Assembly (NCBI RefSeq): GCF_000208865.1
Contig: NC_018394.1
Location: 1 to 64,000 of the forward strand
Origin: Neospora caninum Liverpool
Lineage: Eukaryota > Apicomplexa > Conoidasida > Eucoccidiorida > Sarcocystidae
Direction of reading: 5' to 3'
Length of the DNA: 64,000 nucleotides
This document shows positions 38,932 to 51,100 of the stretch, piece by piece. A program made the translations under genes and the position numbers. Numbering within the stretch: the first letter of the stretch is position 1; every line of letters starts with the position of its first letter. The notes beneath the pieces were generated by a model, which ran no database searches, was not told the origin of the DNA, and worked only from the letters and a program-made list of their open reading frames with translations.

Positions 38932-41900
38932 ATGGCGCGGCTGCTGTGCGTGCCGGACAGCGACGGACCAGAGGAGAAAGAAAATGCCTTCTGGGCAGCT
39001 GCAACAGTCCCGTCTGCGAAAAGTGTTGCTGAAGCGTTTGCTGACTATCCTGATGTTGTGTGTATCCCCCGTCTGCTTCATTTTGTCCGGGTTGCCGTGA
39101 AGCAGCAGCGGCGCCACCAGAGCCAAGAGCTGCGGAGAAGCGCATCAAACCCCCGTGAAGGACAGCCGGAGACAGAGGCTGGAGAGGACAGACAACGCAT
39201 AGCGGCAGAAGAGCAGGGAGGAACAGAACCCCAGCAGAGAGCGAGACAGCTTGATGAACTGGAAGCACTCATCTTTCAAGGCGTAAGAGGAAACACCAGC
39301 TGCCCATGAGGTTCTTTCTCGCTCCTGGTGTTGCCTACTTCGCTGGTGGGGAGGAGATTGCTCTCACTCGGGAAATCTGTTTGTGACCACACGCGTTCGG
39401 ACGTGACCTCTGCAGTCGTTCTAACTCTCTCAGTCGTGTGCTGTGTGTGTCTTGGTGCCTTTGTCCCCCCTCGCGGGTATCCTTTAGTGTTGCCTGCTAC
39501 TGGAGGCGAGCCAGCGGCAGAGGAATGCCGCAGCGCATGCGCAGGCACGGCGCCTCTGGGACGAGCACCGCGTTCTCTGCGCCGCTGAGAGTACGGGTAC
39601 CCTGAACGACAAACGTTCACTTCCCCATCGAGATCGAGCTCGCGAGGAGCGAGACGAGGAAATTCGGAAGCTTTACAATGCAGCGTTCGTCAACGAATGC
39701 GGTGACGGCATGCCGGACATGCGCGAGAGGCTTGTGCGGGTATGGTCATGACCCTGCGTCTAGATGCGATATTATCAACATCCGAGTACATGCTCTACCA
39801 TGTATCTGACCATGGGTATATAGAAAGGTGCTTAGGGCGTGCTTTTGCGCCGTCCATTGTCTCCGTTTTCTACACTCCAGGTGAATGCTTAAATGAGCCA
39901 ATCACACCACGTAGGTACACGTTTGTCTGCCCGTACCCTTCGTTGGCGTGGGTAGGCGTATTCTGGCTGCTCTTCGCGGTGGACAGTACCGTGACGACAG
40001 GGATATCCATCGCCACCCGCCTCAATATACCGATATCACGCTTTCATCTCGGAACGGAAACACCTCCTTTTCTGATTCCTTCCCCTCTTCACATTTGTGG
40101 ATTTGTTCAGGCCATGCAACAGGCCCACACTACACATCTGGGACCTGTGCGACGACGCACACTGATGGAGGTTGCAGATTTCCTCATGGCTCAAGGGGAC
40201 TTCCTGGTGCGTTTGCTTCCCCTCTTGCAGTTTTTATCCGCTCTCCCTAATTTTGTCCGGAGTCTTCCTTTTCTTCCGTGTCTCTCTTCGTCTCACGATC
40301 TTCTTTTCCTCCGTCCTGTGTCGCCCCTCTGTATCGTGTATTCCTCTTCGATTTTCGTCTCCTAACTTTGTGTGTGTCTTGCGTACACCCGTTCCTCGAT
40401 CTTTGGTTTGCCTCCGTCTTGCTCTTCCCTGCAGTCTTGATTTATGCGTTTCGACGAAAGCTAAAAAGCAATAACTACCATTTCACGGGGAGAGTACCTG
40501 TCTGTTCCTGCTCTCGAAAAGTGGTAGCAGCAACGCGGAAACATCCTCGAGAACTTCAAGAGATGTGGCTGTGTCCCGGATGAACTGCACACAGATCTGT
40601 GTACTGCACAAATTCATCACGAATGAAAGTGTCTTGTTCCACTCGTTCGGCATTTCAGGTGAACGCTTGGTCTTTCGTCATCTCGCCACCAAATTCTGTC
40701 GCAATTTCAGTTTTCAGCGTCGTCCGCATTCGTGGTTATGTGCTCAGGAAGTGCTGCAAGTTCTTGAAGGAGGTCGACTAGACTTCGACGAATATCCAAA
40801 TGACATCGAGGCAAGCTGCACACGCATCTCCGGGTGTTAGCTTATTGTTTAACCGGGCTGTATATTTTGATGTTCAGGTGTCGACACAGGCGAGCTTGCT
40901 CGTGCCAGCAATCGCGTAGTGGAGACACGCACACCACCGAATAGACAGAAATGATCACCCACCCGGGAAAGACGGAAATGAATTCTGTATGTGTACCTGT
41001 GCTCGCATACCAATCACGTATACATATGTTCTTGTTGACTGTGGGGGATCTAGCACTACTCTGTGTTACCGTTTCAAACTGGAGTTCATCGAGGGTACCG
41101 CCCTCTGCCTTCGTCCGTCTGTCGGCGGTTGACGTCGACGTCCTCGGTCGCCTCATATCTTTTTCCTTTGTTTTCCCGAGTTGATATTCCCTCTCTCTCC
41201 TCTGCATGCTTCAGTACGCGAACCTCGGAGCCACATGCGCCCTGCTTTCACTTGAGTCCACGGCCTTCTCCGTTCTTCGCCCGTGCCTCACCCGATGGAC
41301 CAATTTGCTCGACTTGACTGTCGGTGCAAATGTACCGGGACATCACGCACGCTGTGATCCCGACGCAGGACCTCGCTCGTCTTCGTCGGTGCGTATCCCT
41401 TAAGCGGAACCGCACTGCTTCCTTCCAGCGTTTTCCTGAGCAGCATGGGCGTGTGGAAGACGAGGCGACTGTGTAGTCCGCACGTGCCTCTTTTCTCGTG
41501 GGGGACAGCGTGCGAACCGTTGTGGTGTCTGCGTCGTCCTCGCGGGGTTTGATGCCCGCACAACATGTTTGTTCCCCTTTGCGTTTGTTGCCGCATTCTC
41601 GTTTCGGGGAGCGCCGCTGGTGCTAGCATTCCACTCTTGTTGCTCCGTTTACTGCCGCCGTCTCTTCTCGTGTCCTCAGGCATCCTCCGCTTCGTCGTCT
41701 CGTGCTTCCATCGATGGACCAGCGGGCCCGAGTGAATCGGGAGAGCATCACAGTGTCTCCCAGCGATCCGGCGAGTCGAGGGGCGAACCTGGTTACGGAG
41801 AGGGAGCGCGTTCTGGTCACCTCGTCAGAGGCGGAGTCTGGAACGCTGTGCGCGCTGAGCCACGAGGCACTATAGGGCCTTTAGCCCCTTACCGTGCTGT

Positions 41901-44900
41901 GTCTGATGTGGTAAAAGGGTATGTCTGAGAGGGCAGCGAATGCCGACACCTGGAAGCAGTCAAAGGCGACGAAGAGGGAGGGGGACAAAGAGAGAAACAA
42001 ACCAGAGGAAACAGGTGTTCATACAAGAAAAACGACTCCAAGTGGCCTCCACGCGGTTGTCGTTTGCTTCCGAGCGAGAGGATCTGTCTTCATTCGACCC
42101 GTGTTTCTGTAACGTGGCGGGTGTACAAGTTTTAACCGTTTCTGGTTCTATCGTCTTCCCGCGTTGCCTCGCGCCTACTTCCACCTCCGAGTGTCCCCCC
42201 CTATTCTATCCCCCCACAGGCAGAGATACGTGAAGGTACTGTTCACGTGCTCTCTTCTGACGTGCGTCCCGCTTTTGGGCTCCGTTTCTATGCGAATTGA
42301 GAAACCGCTGGTTGTAGTTTCTGTTGCATGGCGGAAGTTCTGTTGAGGACGTGGCTGCCGTTCCCACTCTTCACCATGGCTCTCTTTTCCATCCTACGTC
42401 CAGCGGGAAAAGGTGTCTCGCTCGCTCTTCCGCGGCTAGTCGTATCCTCCGTGCGTATCCCTTTGCATCTTTCTTTTGCTGCACAGTCTGGAGCGTCTTC
42501 GGTCAGGCGATATCTGCGCAGCTGCCGACGCACTGCGAAACGTCAACGCTAGAGTGTACGCGCGCGCGTTCGACGCAGTGGCTACACAGTCTGCAATTTC
42601 CGTGAACGGGGGACTCCCTCTGCAAGCGTCTCCTACACTTCAAGAGGGATCTCACAAAGTGGCGACGGCCGCTGCCGACTTCCATTCCTTTTCGGAAGCA
42701 GGACGTGGAATGGCGGAAACTGGCGCTGGGAGTTTTGCTGCGGCCGCGGGCCCTGCACTGAAACGCACTGGATCGATTCTTGGTGTATGTACACCCGAAG
42801 ACGTTGCTATGTACGCCATGCTCTGCTGCCTCGCCGTCAACACCAGAGAAGAACTAAAAGAGCAAGTAAGTAGAGGCCCCACATGCCTAGATTTTGCTAA
42901 AAGGGCACTCAGGAACTGAGAAGAGGCAAAAGCCCGCAGACTGGACAGAACTTGGATTCTTGTACCAGTGGGGGTTTCTATCAAGTGGCGTGAAGTTGGA
43001 CGAAAACGTCCTCACCCAGAGCGTAGTAGTCCCAATGCCATCCACATTCCTATTTTTTGTACACAGTGAATGGCCACCATCCTGCGCCCTATGCTTGTCT
43101 TTGTACGTCCGAGGCGACCAAAGTACCCTTGTATCACGTCTCGTCTTTTGCCCCTCGAAACAACGTCCCCCAGCAGAGCATATAGCGAATCCCATGAGAA
43201 TCGCTTTGTCGCCGTATTTTCCATCTTTGATTTGCTTCTTCGGAGCTGGTTGTTCGACGCCATGACGGCGCAAAATCACAAATCTGTCCTGTGTCGTCAT
43301 GGGATTGTCGGTGCAGCTTGCAGAAGATGCGCCTCTCAGGAAAGTGCTGGAACCGAGTCCTGTAGCACTTCAGGCTGCAGTGCTGTTCTCGCTGTCCGAC
43401 TTTGAGCAGGCCTTCAAAGTCATATGCGATATGACGGTATGGGAACAAACAGGCAGGCCCAAAGCGCCAGAAACGGCGATAGAGGATACACGAGGAGAGC
43501 GTACGCATACCGGAGTAGAGAGGTGTATATGGCGGCGGGGAAGGGGGGGGGGTTTATACGGTCAAATAGCGGAACCTACAGAATTGAAAATCAAAACATT
43601 CAAGATCCGAGGAGGCTGGCATGCGCAGGCAGGAGAAATGCCGTCGACCGGGCAGAGGAAAACTTCCGAAACCGACGTCAGAGCAGTGGACAGAGAGACG
43701 ACAGTCTGCAGAAACGAGGCAGAGAAAAGGGGAAGAAAAACAAGCTCTGTCTGTTCGAAAGAGAGAACAACAGGAGAGATGAAGGGGGGGAGCGAGAGGC
43801 AGACCGGAGAGTGTTAGCGGACAGACAGGTGGCGACCAGCAAGTTGAGCTCGAGCTTGACCGAGCGTGCACCGCGCCTGAGATGTGTGTAGAGCTAAATG
43901 GAGAAAGCTCGAGAATGGTTTTTTTCTGCTGTTCAAAAGCTCTAGTCCCTTGAGTCTCGAATGGTGGTTGCCCTTTACCAGACTTCTTGCACGACTGTGT
44001 TTTGGGCTGGCCTGCCTTTGCTGGCTTCCTGGTGTTGCTTCAATCGTCGCTACGTTCTGTCGTGTCACCCGTAATTGGCAACATGATCCCCCTCTAGGGT
44101 GTGTCCTGAATTCGGTCCTCCTTTTAGCTTTTCTTCGTTTGTCTCTTTTTTGTGCTGGGGAACGGCCCGCGTCCCTTTCCTCCTGTTGGCGATCGGGACA
44201 TGAACCCGCGACCTTTTGCATGCGAAGAGCGAACGTTCTGCTCTTCCTTGTGTGCAGGCGTGACGATATCGCGTATCAATTTTCATTTTCCGACATGTAT
44301 CTCTGCCTTTTTTGTCTCCCTGTTTGCTTCGCTTCCTCCGTTGTCCACTTTCCAAATCTTGCTCAGCCTGGGTCCCTATTCATTGGTGTTCCTACTCGTC
44401 GTTTCTCCGCCTTTCTCGTCTTCCTCGATCGTCATTCTTTCCGGCGTCTCTTTCCCATTCTCGCCGTTTCTGGTGGTTTTCGGCTTCCTCTCTGGCACAT
44501 TTCCTCCGTCTTCTTTCATGCTTTGTTGGGTCCTCAGCCCGCGTTCGAACGCGATCTTCTTCTTGGGGAAGAATGCACGGCGCACCTTCTCCGAGAAATA
44601 CGCAGAAATGCAGTTCTGGAGTTCACCACCGCATATAGTTCTCTCACTCTGTCAACACTCCTTGAAGCCTTCCCTCAACACTCTGCTGCCGGTAAGAAGA
44701 ATTTATCGGATGGGAAAATGACATGTGGATATTCTGATCGTTTGCCATCCGCCCTTAAAACAGGATAACCGAAGGATGTGTGTGTTTCCTGTTGTCGCGT
44801 TCGGGTGCTGTCATGTATCGCCATGTAATTTATGTCTATATATCCATATATGTCGACAACAATCACGATGATGGTTCAGACTCTGTCGTTCGGGGTGGAT

Positions 44901-46138
44901 TTTGTGCGATAACGTGTTTGACTACATACACTCATGTGAAATGACCTGGTTTTGATCCCTGTCATTTTACTGGAGAACACGCGGCTGTTCCTTTTGTTTC
45001 TTCATTTATTCAGCTCTAAGAGAAGACGTCGTTGCTGTGATTGAAAGTCGCACGCTACCCTTCCGCTACGACGGAGTGAATGACGTAAGAAAAACTGTTC
45101 CGTCCTTTGTGAACTCACAGCATTTCCTCGTTTTTCACTCATCCGTTGAACAGTCGCTCCTGTCCGAAATGTGAGCGTGAGCTACTATATATTGCTTCAG
45201 ATTTCACTAACCGCAGTTTTTCACTTTCTGGAGAAATGTACTCGATTTCCCGGCTCGCTGTGCCTTATACTTATCCGGGGAAAACCTCTTGAACCGTGCG
45301 CATCCCGAGCCCGAACACTGTAGTGGAGCTATTCAAGTTGTCACGGTTCTTTCTCCGAAATAACTGAACAAATGTGTATACACCTACATTCTTGACTGCA
45401 TGTGAATGTAGCCAATGTGGACCGGTGCTATTGCAATGTGTAATGTACTGGCACGTGTGCTAAAACAGAGTATCACGCTTGAAAACGCCTGAACGATCCC
45501 GAGTCTGTCTGGTTCACGTATGGTTACACTACTGCCACGTCGTCCAAAGACAAATTTTTTATGGTCGGCATGTTCTCTACTTCGCTGCTCAGACGCATCC
45601 GTTGTACACAGGGGGTGCAGGGCTCTCACATTCCGTCTGAAACATTTTACTGCTTGCTCGGTTCCTCCTCTCGCGTGCCTGCCGTAGATCCTGTGGCGGA
45701 ACGAGCCGGATGGCATCGAGGCAGTAGTCGAAGAGGCCAGACGCACGGTGAGTACGACAAAACGGGAAAGTCGGAAGAGAAAGATAAAACAGGAGTCACA
45801 AGTGAAGCAGGTCAAAGGCTAATCGAGGGCGAATGACACGACTTCAGAAGTGTAACTTCAGGTGTTGGTCGTGGAAGTATATGCTACGTTCGTGACTGGT
45901 ACATATCTGGATATATAACAATACAGAATATGTGACTGACGAGGCTCGGCCCTCGATGTTTGGTCGAAGTTCTTGCAACATGGCAAAGCGCTGTAGTCTC
46001 TGCCAATTTGTTCTTGCTTCCCACAGTAAGAAATGGCTCTTTTATATTGGCGCGGGTGTCGTGTTGTGCCGCTGTCTTCTGTTTAGGCAGCAGACCTTAC
46101 TCACACGTGCCAGCGCCTGTGTCTTAACGTGTCGGTAG
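38932..46138 (+). CDS. CSN1: COP9 signalosome subunit 1 (PCI-domain protein), 13 exons
   Basis: Exons: 38932-39282, 39521-39739, 40111-40206, 40531-about 40623, 40718-40810, 41215-41388, 41680-41918, 42487-42865, 43317-43436, 44538-44691, 45014-45084, 45688-45747, 46091-46138 (TAG); about 698 residues. Phases agree at every junction except exon 4/5, where TGA falls before a usable GT donor. The intron after exon 5 starts GC (gag/gcaagc). Exon 8 has Thr-Pro-Glu-Asp-Val-Ala-Met-Tyr and Leu-Cys-Cys-Leu-Ala, as in CSN1 just before its PCI domain. Exons 9-12 follow the PCI and winged-helix order (Leu-Glu-Pro; Arg-Arg-Asn-Ala-Val-Leu-Glu-Phe; Asp-Ile-Leu-Trp), and exon 13 matches the CSN1 C-terminal helix. 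Exons 6-8 add a low-complexity insert before the PCI. CSN1 scaffolds the complex that deneddylates cullins. The paralogue Rpn7 is the alternative; the exon 8-9 motifs favour CSN1. Confidence 0.8.
44184..44252 (-). pseudogene. tRNA-Ala-like remnant
   Basis: On the minus strand the sequence gcgggttcatgtcccg forms a T arm (B-box-like ggttcatgtcc), preceded by ttcgcat, which matches an anticodon loop with CGC, and the arms read like tRNA-Ala. The anticodon stem has a mismatch and two extra bases, the D arm is poor, and I see no matching 5' acceptor strand for the 3' cgccaaca end. It therefore looks like a decayed tRNA or tRNA-derived element. It lies antisense inside intron 9 of CSN1. Confidence 0.45.
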
Positions 46139-46780
46139 AAGAAGTCTTTGGGACAGGACTACATTCCGCGTATCGGGATGACTCTCCTGTTTCGAAGCGG
46201 AGCATTGTAGGGGACCGCGGCCGAGAAGGCCGAAGGTTTCGTGGAAACGGGGCTGGCGGAACGTTTCGCCAGGGGACAACAGTAACGCAACGTCGAACGC
46301 GGGGGCGACACGGTGGCGCCTAGCCGACTGGCGAAACAAAATGCGAGTGCCCTCGTCTGCGAAAACGATATTTTTCAGCAAGCTAATCCTGTGGCTAACA
46401 TGGCTGATGCGCTCCTTTCTTTGGCTACCTACTTGTACCTCTGCTCTTTTCCGGTTTTCTGCTTTTGGCGAGCAAAACCGGCCTGCTGTAGGCGAGTCCG
46501 TTGTCGCCAGCAGAATCCTACTGTTTCCACCCTTTCCACACTTGCCTGCCAACTTTCTTCTCTAATCCCTGCGGTGTCAGTGCTGTCGGAGATAGGCCTG
46601 CCAATATTCACGGTTGTCTCCGGCTTTCCCGTCGATCACTTTTGTTAGGCAGAGCGATTCCAGAAGTCCCGCTGTGTCTTGTTGAGATTCCAGCTTCAAC
46701 GATGAACCGGAAGCTGGACACGTGTAGATATTCCGACCAATGGTGTCGTCATATATGACAGCGCACAAGGTTACCGCCGT

Positions 46781-47690
46781 TCACTTAACACACTGTGGTA
46801 GCTTTATGGTGCTGTCTGGTAGTTTGGTCAGAAGTCTCCACGTGTAGTTAAGGTAACTATTGGGGAAAAAAACCAATTGAACACCATGTATTAATATAAC
46901 AAAGATAAACAAGGTAATCTGGCATCCTCCTGGGCATAACGTAAAGAAAATCGTAGCTTCAATTCTGCGGAGCCAGGGTGGAGCAGCTGAAAATTTAGAG
47001 GCCATTTAGGGTAGTGAACAGGGCATAAATTGCTCGCTCAACATTACACGTTGCCACCTACCCTCGGAGCGTGCCTGAGGTAAACGACGGTTGGTGAAAT
47101 TACTCTGCAGTATTTTGAAGCAGATGCGTGCCTAACGCTCCTTTAATGCCCCTTGGAGTTGGCAGCGTAATAAGCTCTGGTTAAATTGGTCTTATTCATA
47201 GCTGGGTTGTCGCACTTCGTTCCTGTGCAGTTGGGCGTAAAATAGGTTGCTGTTGCAGTGATTAGGTGCTCGAGAGACTTCGTAGTACCACCACGGTCAC
47301 AGGTGAGGCTTTGCAACCTCTTCAAACTTCAGATGTAGACGTAGATCGTATTCGTTCTTCATGCTCGCTCATCTTTTTTCAACACTCAGACTCCGTCAGC
47401 GCGATTTTTACTTTGCGCTGCCGGTTTCGCGTGGTACCGTTGGGGAGCCACGCGGTGGCTTCTCCCGTAGTTTTACGCTACTTTTGCTTCAGCTGAAGAG
47501 GCCACAGTTCCACATCCTGCAGGATGCCCCATCGGCTCCTGCATTACATCGCACTCTAAAAGTACACAGTTCTCTTCTTGGCTTCTGCACGAAAGTGAGT
47601 GAACTGTTGATCCAGTAGAAGTACAGCATTCGAAAACCGCTTTCGTTGTCTGGGTGCTCGCCTCTCTCGTCATCACAGGCTTTCACGCTT
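46781..47690 (-). CDS. Possible Cys-rich membrane protein fragments
   Basis: Three minus-strand open segments lie between CSN1 and the coiled-coil gene. Segment 47,690-47,489 carries several Cys residues (pattern Cys-Thr-Phe-Arg-Val-Arg-Cys, then two more Cys before its stop). Segment 47,325-47,143 contains Asn-Cys-Thr-Gly-Thr-Lys-Cys and two Asn-X-Thr sites. Segment 46,986-46,781 follows a ttttcag acceptor and holds a hydrophobic helix (Leu-Phe-Ile-Phe-Val-Ile-Leu-Ile). Together they resemble pieces of a surface or secreted protein with a C-terminal membrane segment, but I could not link them through matching splice sites, and two of the segments end in stops. They may be exons of one gene, a pseudogene, or coincidence. 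Confidence 0.25.
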
Positions 47691-48174
47691 CCTAATTTGC
47701 CTCATCCGCTTACGGCAGTTTAGAAAAGACACGCTACAATACAGGAATGGGGCACGTCAAACTGCCAAAGCCAATCGCGTATGAGCCCCACAATCGACAT
47801 GCTTGCAGCAAACGGGGGCACACCGCCACACAAGAGTTACGTGCCAATAACGTGGCGGTGAGGAAATTTACGGCTTAACTACTTCTTTTCGAGGAGATTG
47901 TTTTCACTCTTCCAAAACGATAGCCGTGACTTGCGCCAACAACTCTATGTCCGTTAAAGCCGAGCCTCCCAGCGCATCGTCCAGTTCCATGCCGGGCCCC
48001 GCCTTCCGCGATGCTGGGGCGTGCGCATGGACCGACAGAGTATCGATTTGAAAGTACACTGTGACATTTTAAGTCTCGTTGTCTGGGTGGTCGCTGACGA
48101 GTGAAGACTCTTTGGAAGGGCATGTCCTCTCGAAGGCGGAAGTCATTAACTCATCGCAAACGCTGGCGATTTTA
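47691..48174. other. Intergenic region upstream of the coiled-coil gene
   Basis: No gene supported. An 82-codon minus frame (47,875-48,123) has no feature. The segment probably contains the promoter of the plus-strand gene starting near 48,175, which is inference from position. Confidence 0.4.
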
Positions 48175-51100
48175 ATGGCGGAAACAGGGTCCGCAGGGGG
48201 CCTACCTGGAGGTGAGGCTGCAGCTGCTTTGTTGCGGCGTATAGAAAATATACCAGTTCCACAAGTAGATGCCGGGTGCCCACCTGTGTCAGGCGAAAAA
48301 GGTTCCTCTTCATGTGTTGTCTCAAAACCACACTAGGCGTTCGCCAGGGCCTTGTTGACCTGCTGACCCAAGGCCGGGTCCACCGGTTTGACGCAACCAT
48401 CATACAGGCCAGGACTCATCACAGACATTCCAGGTCATGCTTGCCGTCGGGAACTCAATGTGACGTTTGTTGTGAGGAACCTAAATCTCCGAGTTTTTCC
48501 ATACAGTGCGAATGGAAGCCACTCAAGCTCAATTATGGTTTGATGCTCATGGGTGTGGTCAGGGTTGCAGCCGCCGCGCTTGTCATATGCAGGTGGCTTC
48601 AGTGAGAATACCTGGATGAACGCGTGTAGACCGCTTCAGTGCAAAGAAGAGGACAACTGCGAACACATGGAGACATCCTCTTGGCACTCATTGATTTTCA
48701 TTTTCTCTCGTGAATGCTAGATGCTAGCTCCTTGTCTGGCTGGTTCTGTGTTACAGTGCCATGAAATGGGTGCCCTCTCTACGCATATGGACATGCTGAA
48801 CACGTCTGATGCCGAGGCTGGGGCACCTGAAAGTCATCACGCAAGATCTTGCGTCCCAATAAAAGAGGATGCAAAGTGTTCCTAGTGGGCGCATTGCTTT
48901 TTTTCCCCTAGAGTGTAGTGGCCCTTATCGTTATGCGCACACAATGTTGTTTTCAACGGGGCACTGCAGCTTGCTAGACTGTTTGTGCAGTCTAGTCGAG
49001 GGTGCATGTAAACCGACTGACCTGCAGCAAAACTACTATGGTCTGACAGACGCCATAACCCCAAGCATGAATGACCCTGTATATACGTATGTACGTGTGT
49101 GTATGAGCTGCCTTGCATCTTACCTCCTCAGCAAGCCTGCTGGAGGCGTTCCGGCACAACAAGCTTCAGGCGACAAAACGCCCATCTAGTTCTTTCAATT
49201 CAAGAGAGAGCTCAGCAAATCGGAGACCCACCGCAGGTTCCTCCGGTGGAATCCGTCGGCCCAGTGACGATGGAAGACGACTCAGTAGTGCACACAGCAG
49301 CAGACGGAACAGCCGAATCACTAGCGGTGCCATCGCTGCGGATACAGCGGGTGCTTCAGTCGCCGCTCGTGGTCCGGTCTCTCGGGCAACTAGTTCACGG
49401 GGATCTTCACTATGTAAGCATATACGTGCTAACACGGAGAAACAGGTTTAGCCCACAGGGTGATCGCGGCGTCCAACTGATGTTTTCGTCAAGCAATGTG
49501 GCACGTGATTCAGCATCCCGCTGACCATCATCGGCCGAGAATGTTGAATGGAAAGCCTCAATCGTTGCTGCTGTTGGGCGATATCACGGCAGGAAAGACC
49601 ATGAGTGCCTGCATATCGCGCGGCGTGTTGGGCTAACCAGACACTCTGAACACGGAAAGACGCAACTTGTCCGGGGTGTCACGTGTCAGGCGTGCATTCC
49701 AACGAAAACAGTGAATTTGCACACAGTATGTATATCCGCAAGCAGTTGCAAAAGGCGCTGTTTACGTGTTCAAGATTGCCGCTGCAGTTTCGCCCTCTAT
49801 ATGTCTTGGCATCCGTGTTCTGCATCGGTTGTTTGGATAAAGATAATTGAACTGAACCTCCAGAGGTACCGCAGTGCATGTGGTATGTGTAGCGGCGACA
49901 TTGCACCTCTCTATTTCATGACAGAACAGCGCTTCCTTAGGTCCATCCAAGAGGCTGTTTGCTGCGGCGTGTGTGTACGTTTCCAGTTCTCTGCGACAGC
50001 ACCAGGAATGACTTCTCGAAGGAGCGGTACAAAAATGAGGTCATTTCGCTGAAAACGGTGAATCTGGGGATCAGCCAGAAAAACTGCCCCACTGCGCATT
50101 TCTGCTTACATCGCGCTGCCCACCCAAATTTCACTTGGTGTGAAGTAGATTATACATGTCGTATTTAGAAGAATGTAGTCTCACAACTGTAGATTTGGAG
50201 AGACGTAGAGTATGCAAAGAGAGTTGTCCTGAGCGACGAACAAGATGGCCACAGCTTGACACGAACGTGCCTGAAACTCCGATTGACAGCATCAAACTAC
50301 AATGGACCTTTTCAGACCAGCATGGCTACCAGACAGCAGCCACATCAATCCGGGTCCGGAAAGAACCCTTGTACAACGGTGCAAGTGAGAGGATCCGGAC
50401 GAACTGTGTTCTCTCCGGTTTGCAGAGGCTTCACGAATATGAGGCGGAGTTAGGAAGACTCCGGCAGAAGTGCCGTTTGGCAGAAGGCGAACTTAGCAGG
50501 TCAGCGCAAACATCCACTGCAGTATCATCACTCGACAAGTATTTGAGTCCTGGGACCCTACCCATAGAATGATATATGCAGGCACGTGCGAGAAAAAGAA
50601 CATTCGCATCGCGCCGCTTAGCTCAGCATTTGTGCATTGATATTGAGCTGATATTCGCGCAAAGGTGGACACGTATGTCCCATCCGTTTGAAAGGTGCTG
50701 CGTATTGGACGACTCTGTGCATATCCATAAAACGTATATATGCGTGCAGACCTCGGCGATTGTCTGCATCAACTCAGAACTATGTCGAAATGCTGGGGAA
50801 TGACTGTTCTTGTAATTCGAAAAAGCCCCGTTTACGTACACTGAGGCTGACAAACTGACATGTTTATTCAAAGAAACCGAACAACGCCTTATTCGTGTTC
50901 CTGCAATCTTCACGCTGCCTAACACCGTCGTTTACAAGTCAGACTCGTAGCGCTGCTCAGTGAACAGGCAGGATGACACGTAGAATTCGCTGACCCGTGT
51001 TACAGTCCAAGGGATAGCTGGAGGGCAAGTGATATAACGTCTTCTGATTTCGACGTCCTCGTCCCTGACAGGAAAATGAAGCTTCTGGAGCAGTTCGCCG

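Noticed and set aside
39742..40365. 207-codon plus-strand frame as a separate gene
   Set aside because: It spans the intron between CSN1 exons 2 and 3, exon 3 itself, and a pyrimidine-rich intron; only 40,111-40,206 is coding.
43884..44768. 294-codon plus-strand frame as a separate gene
   Set aside because: Most of it is CSN1 intron 9, Phe/Ser/Leu-rich because of pyrimidine tracts; only 44,538-44,691 is an exon, in the same frame.
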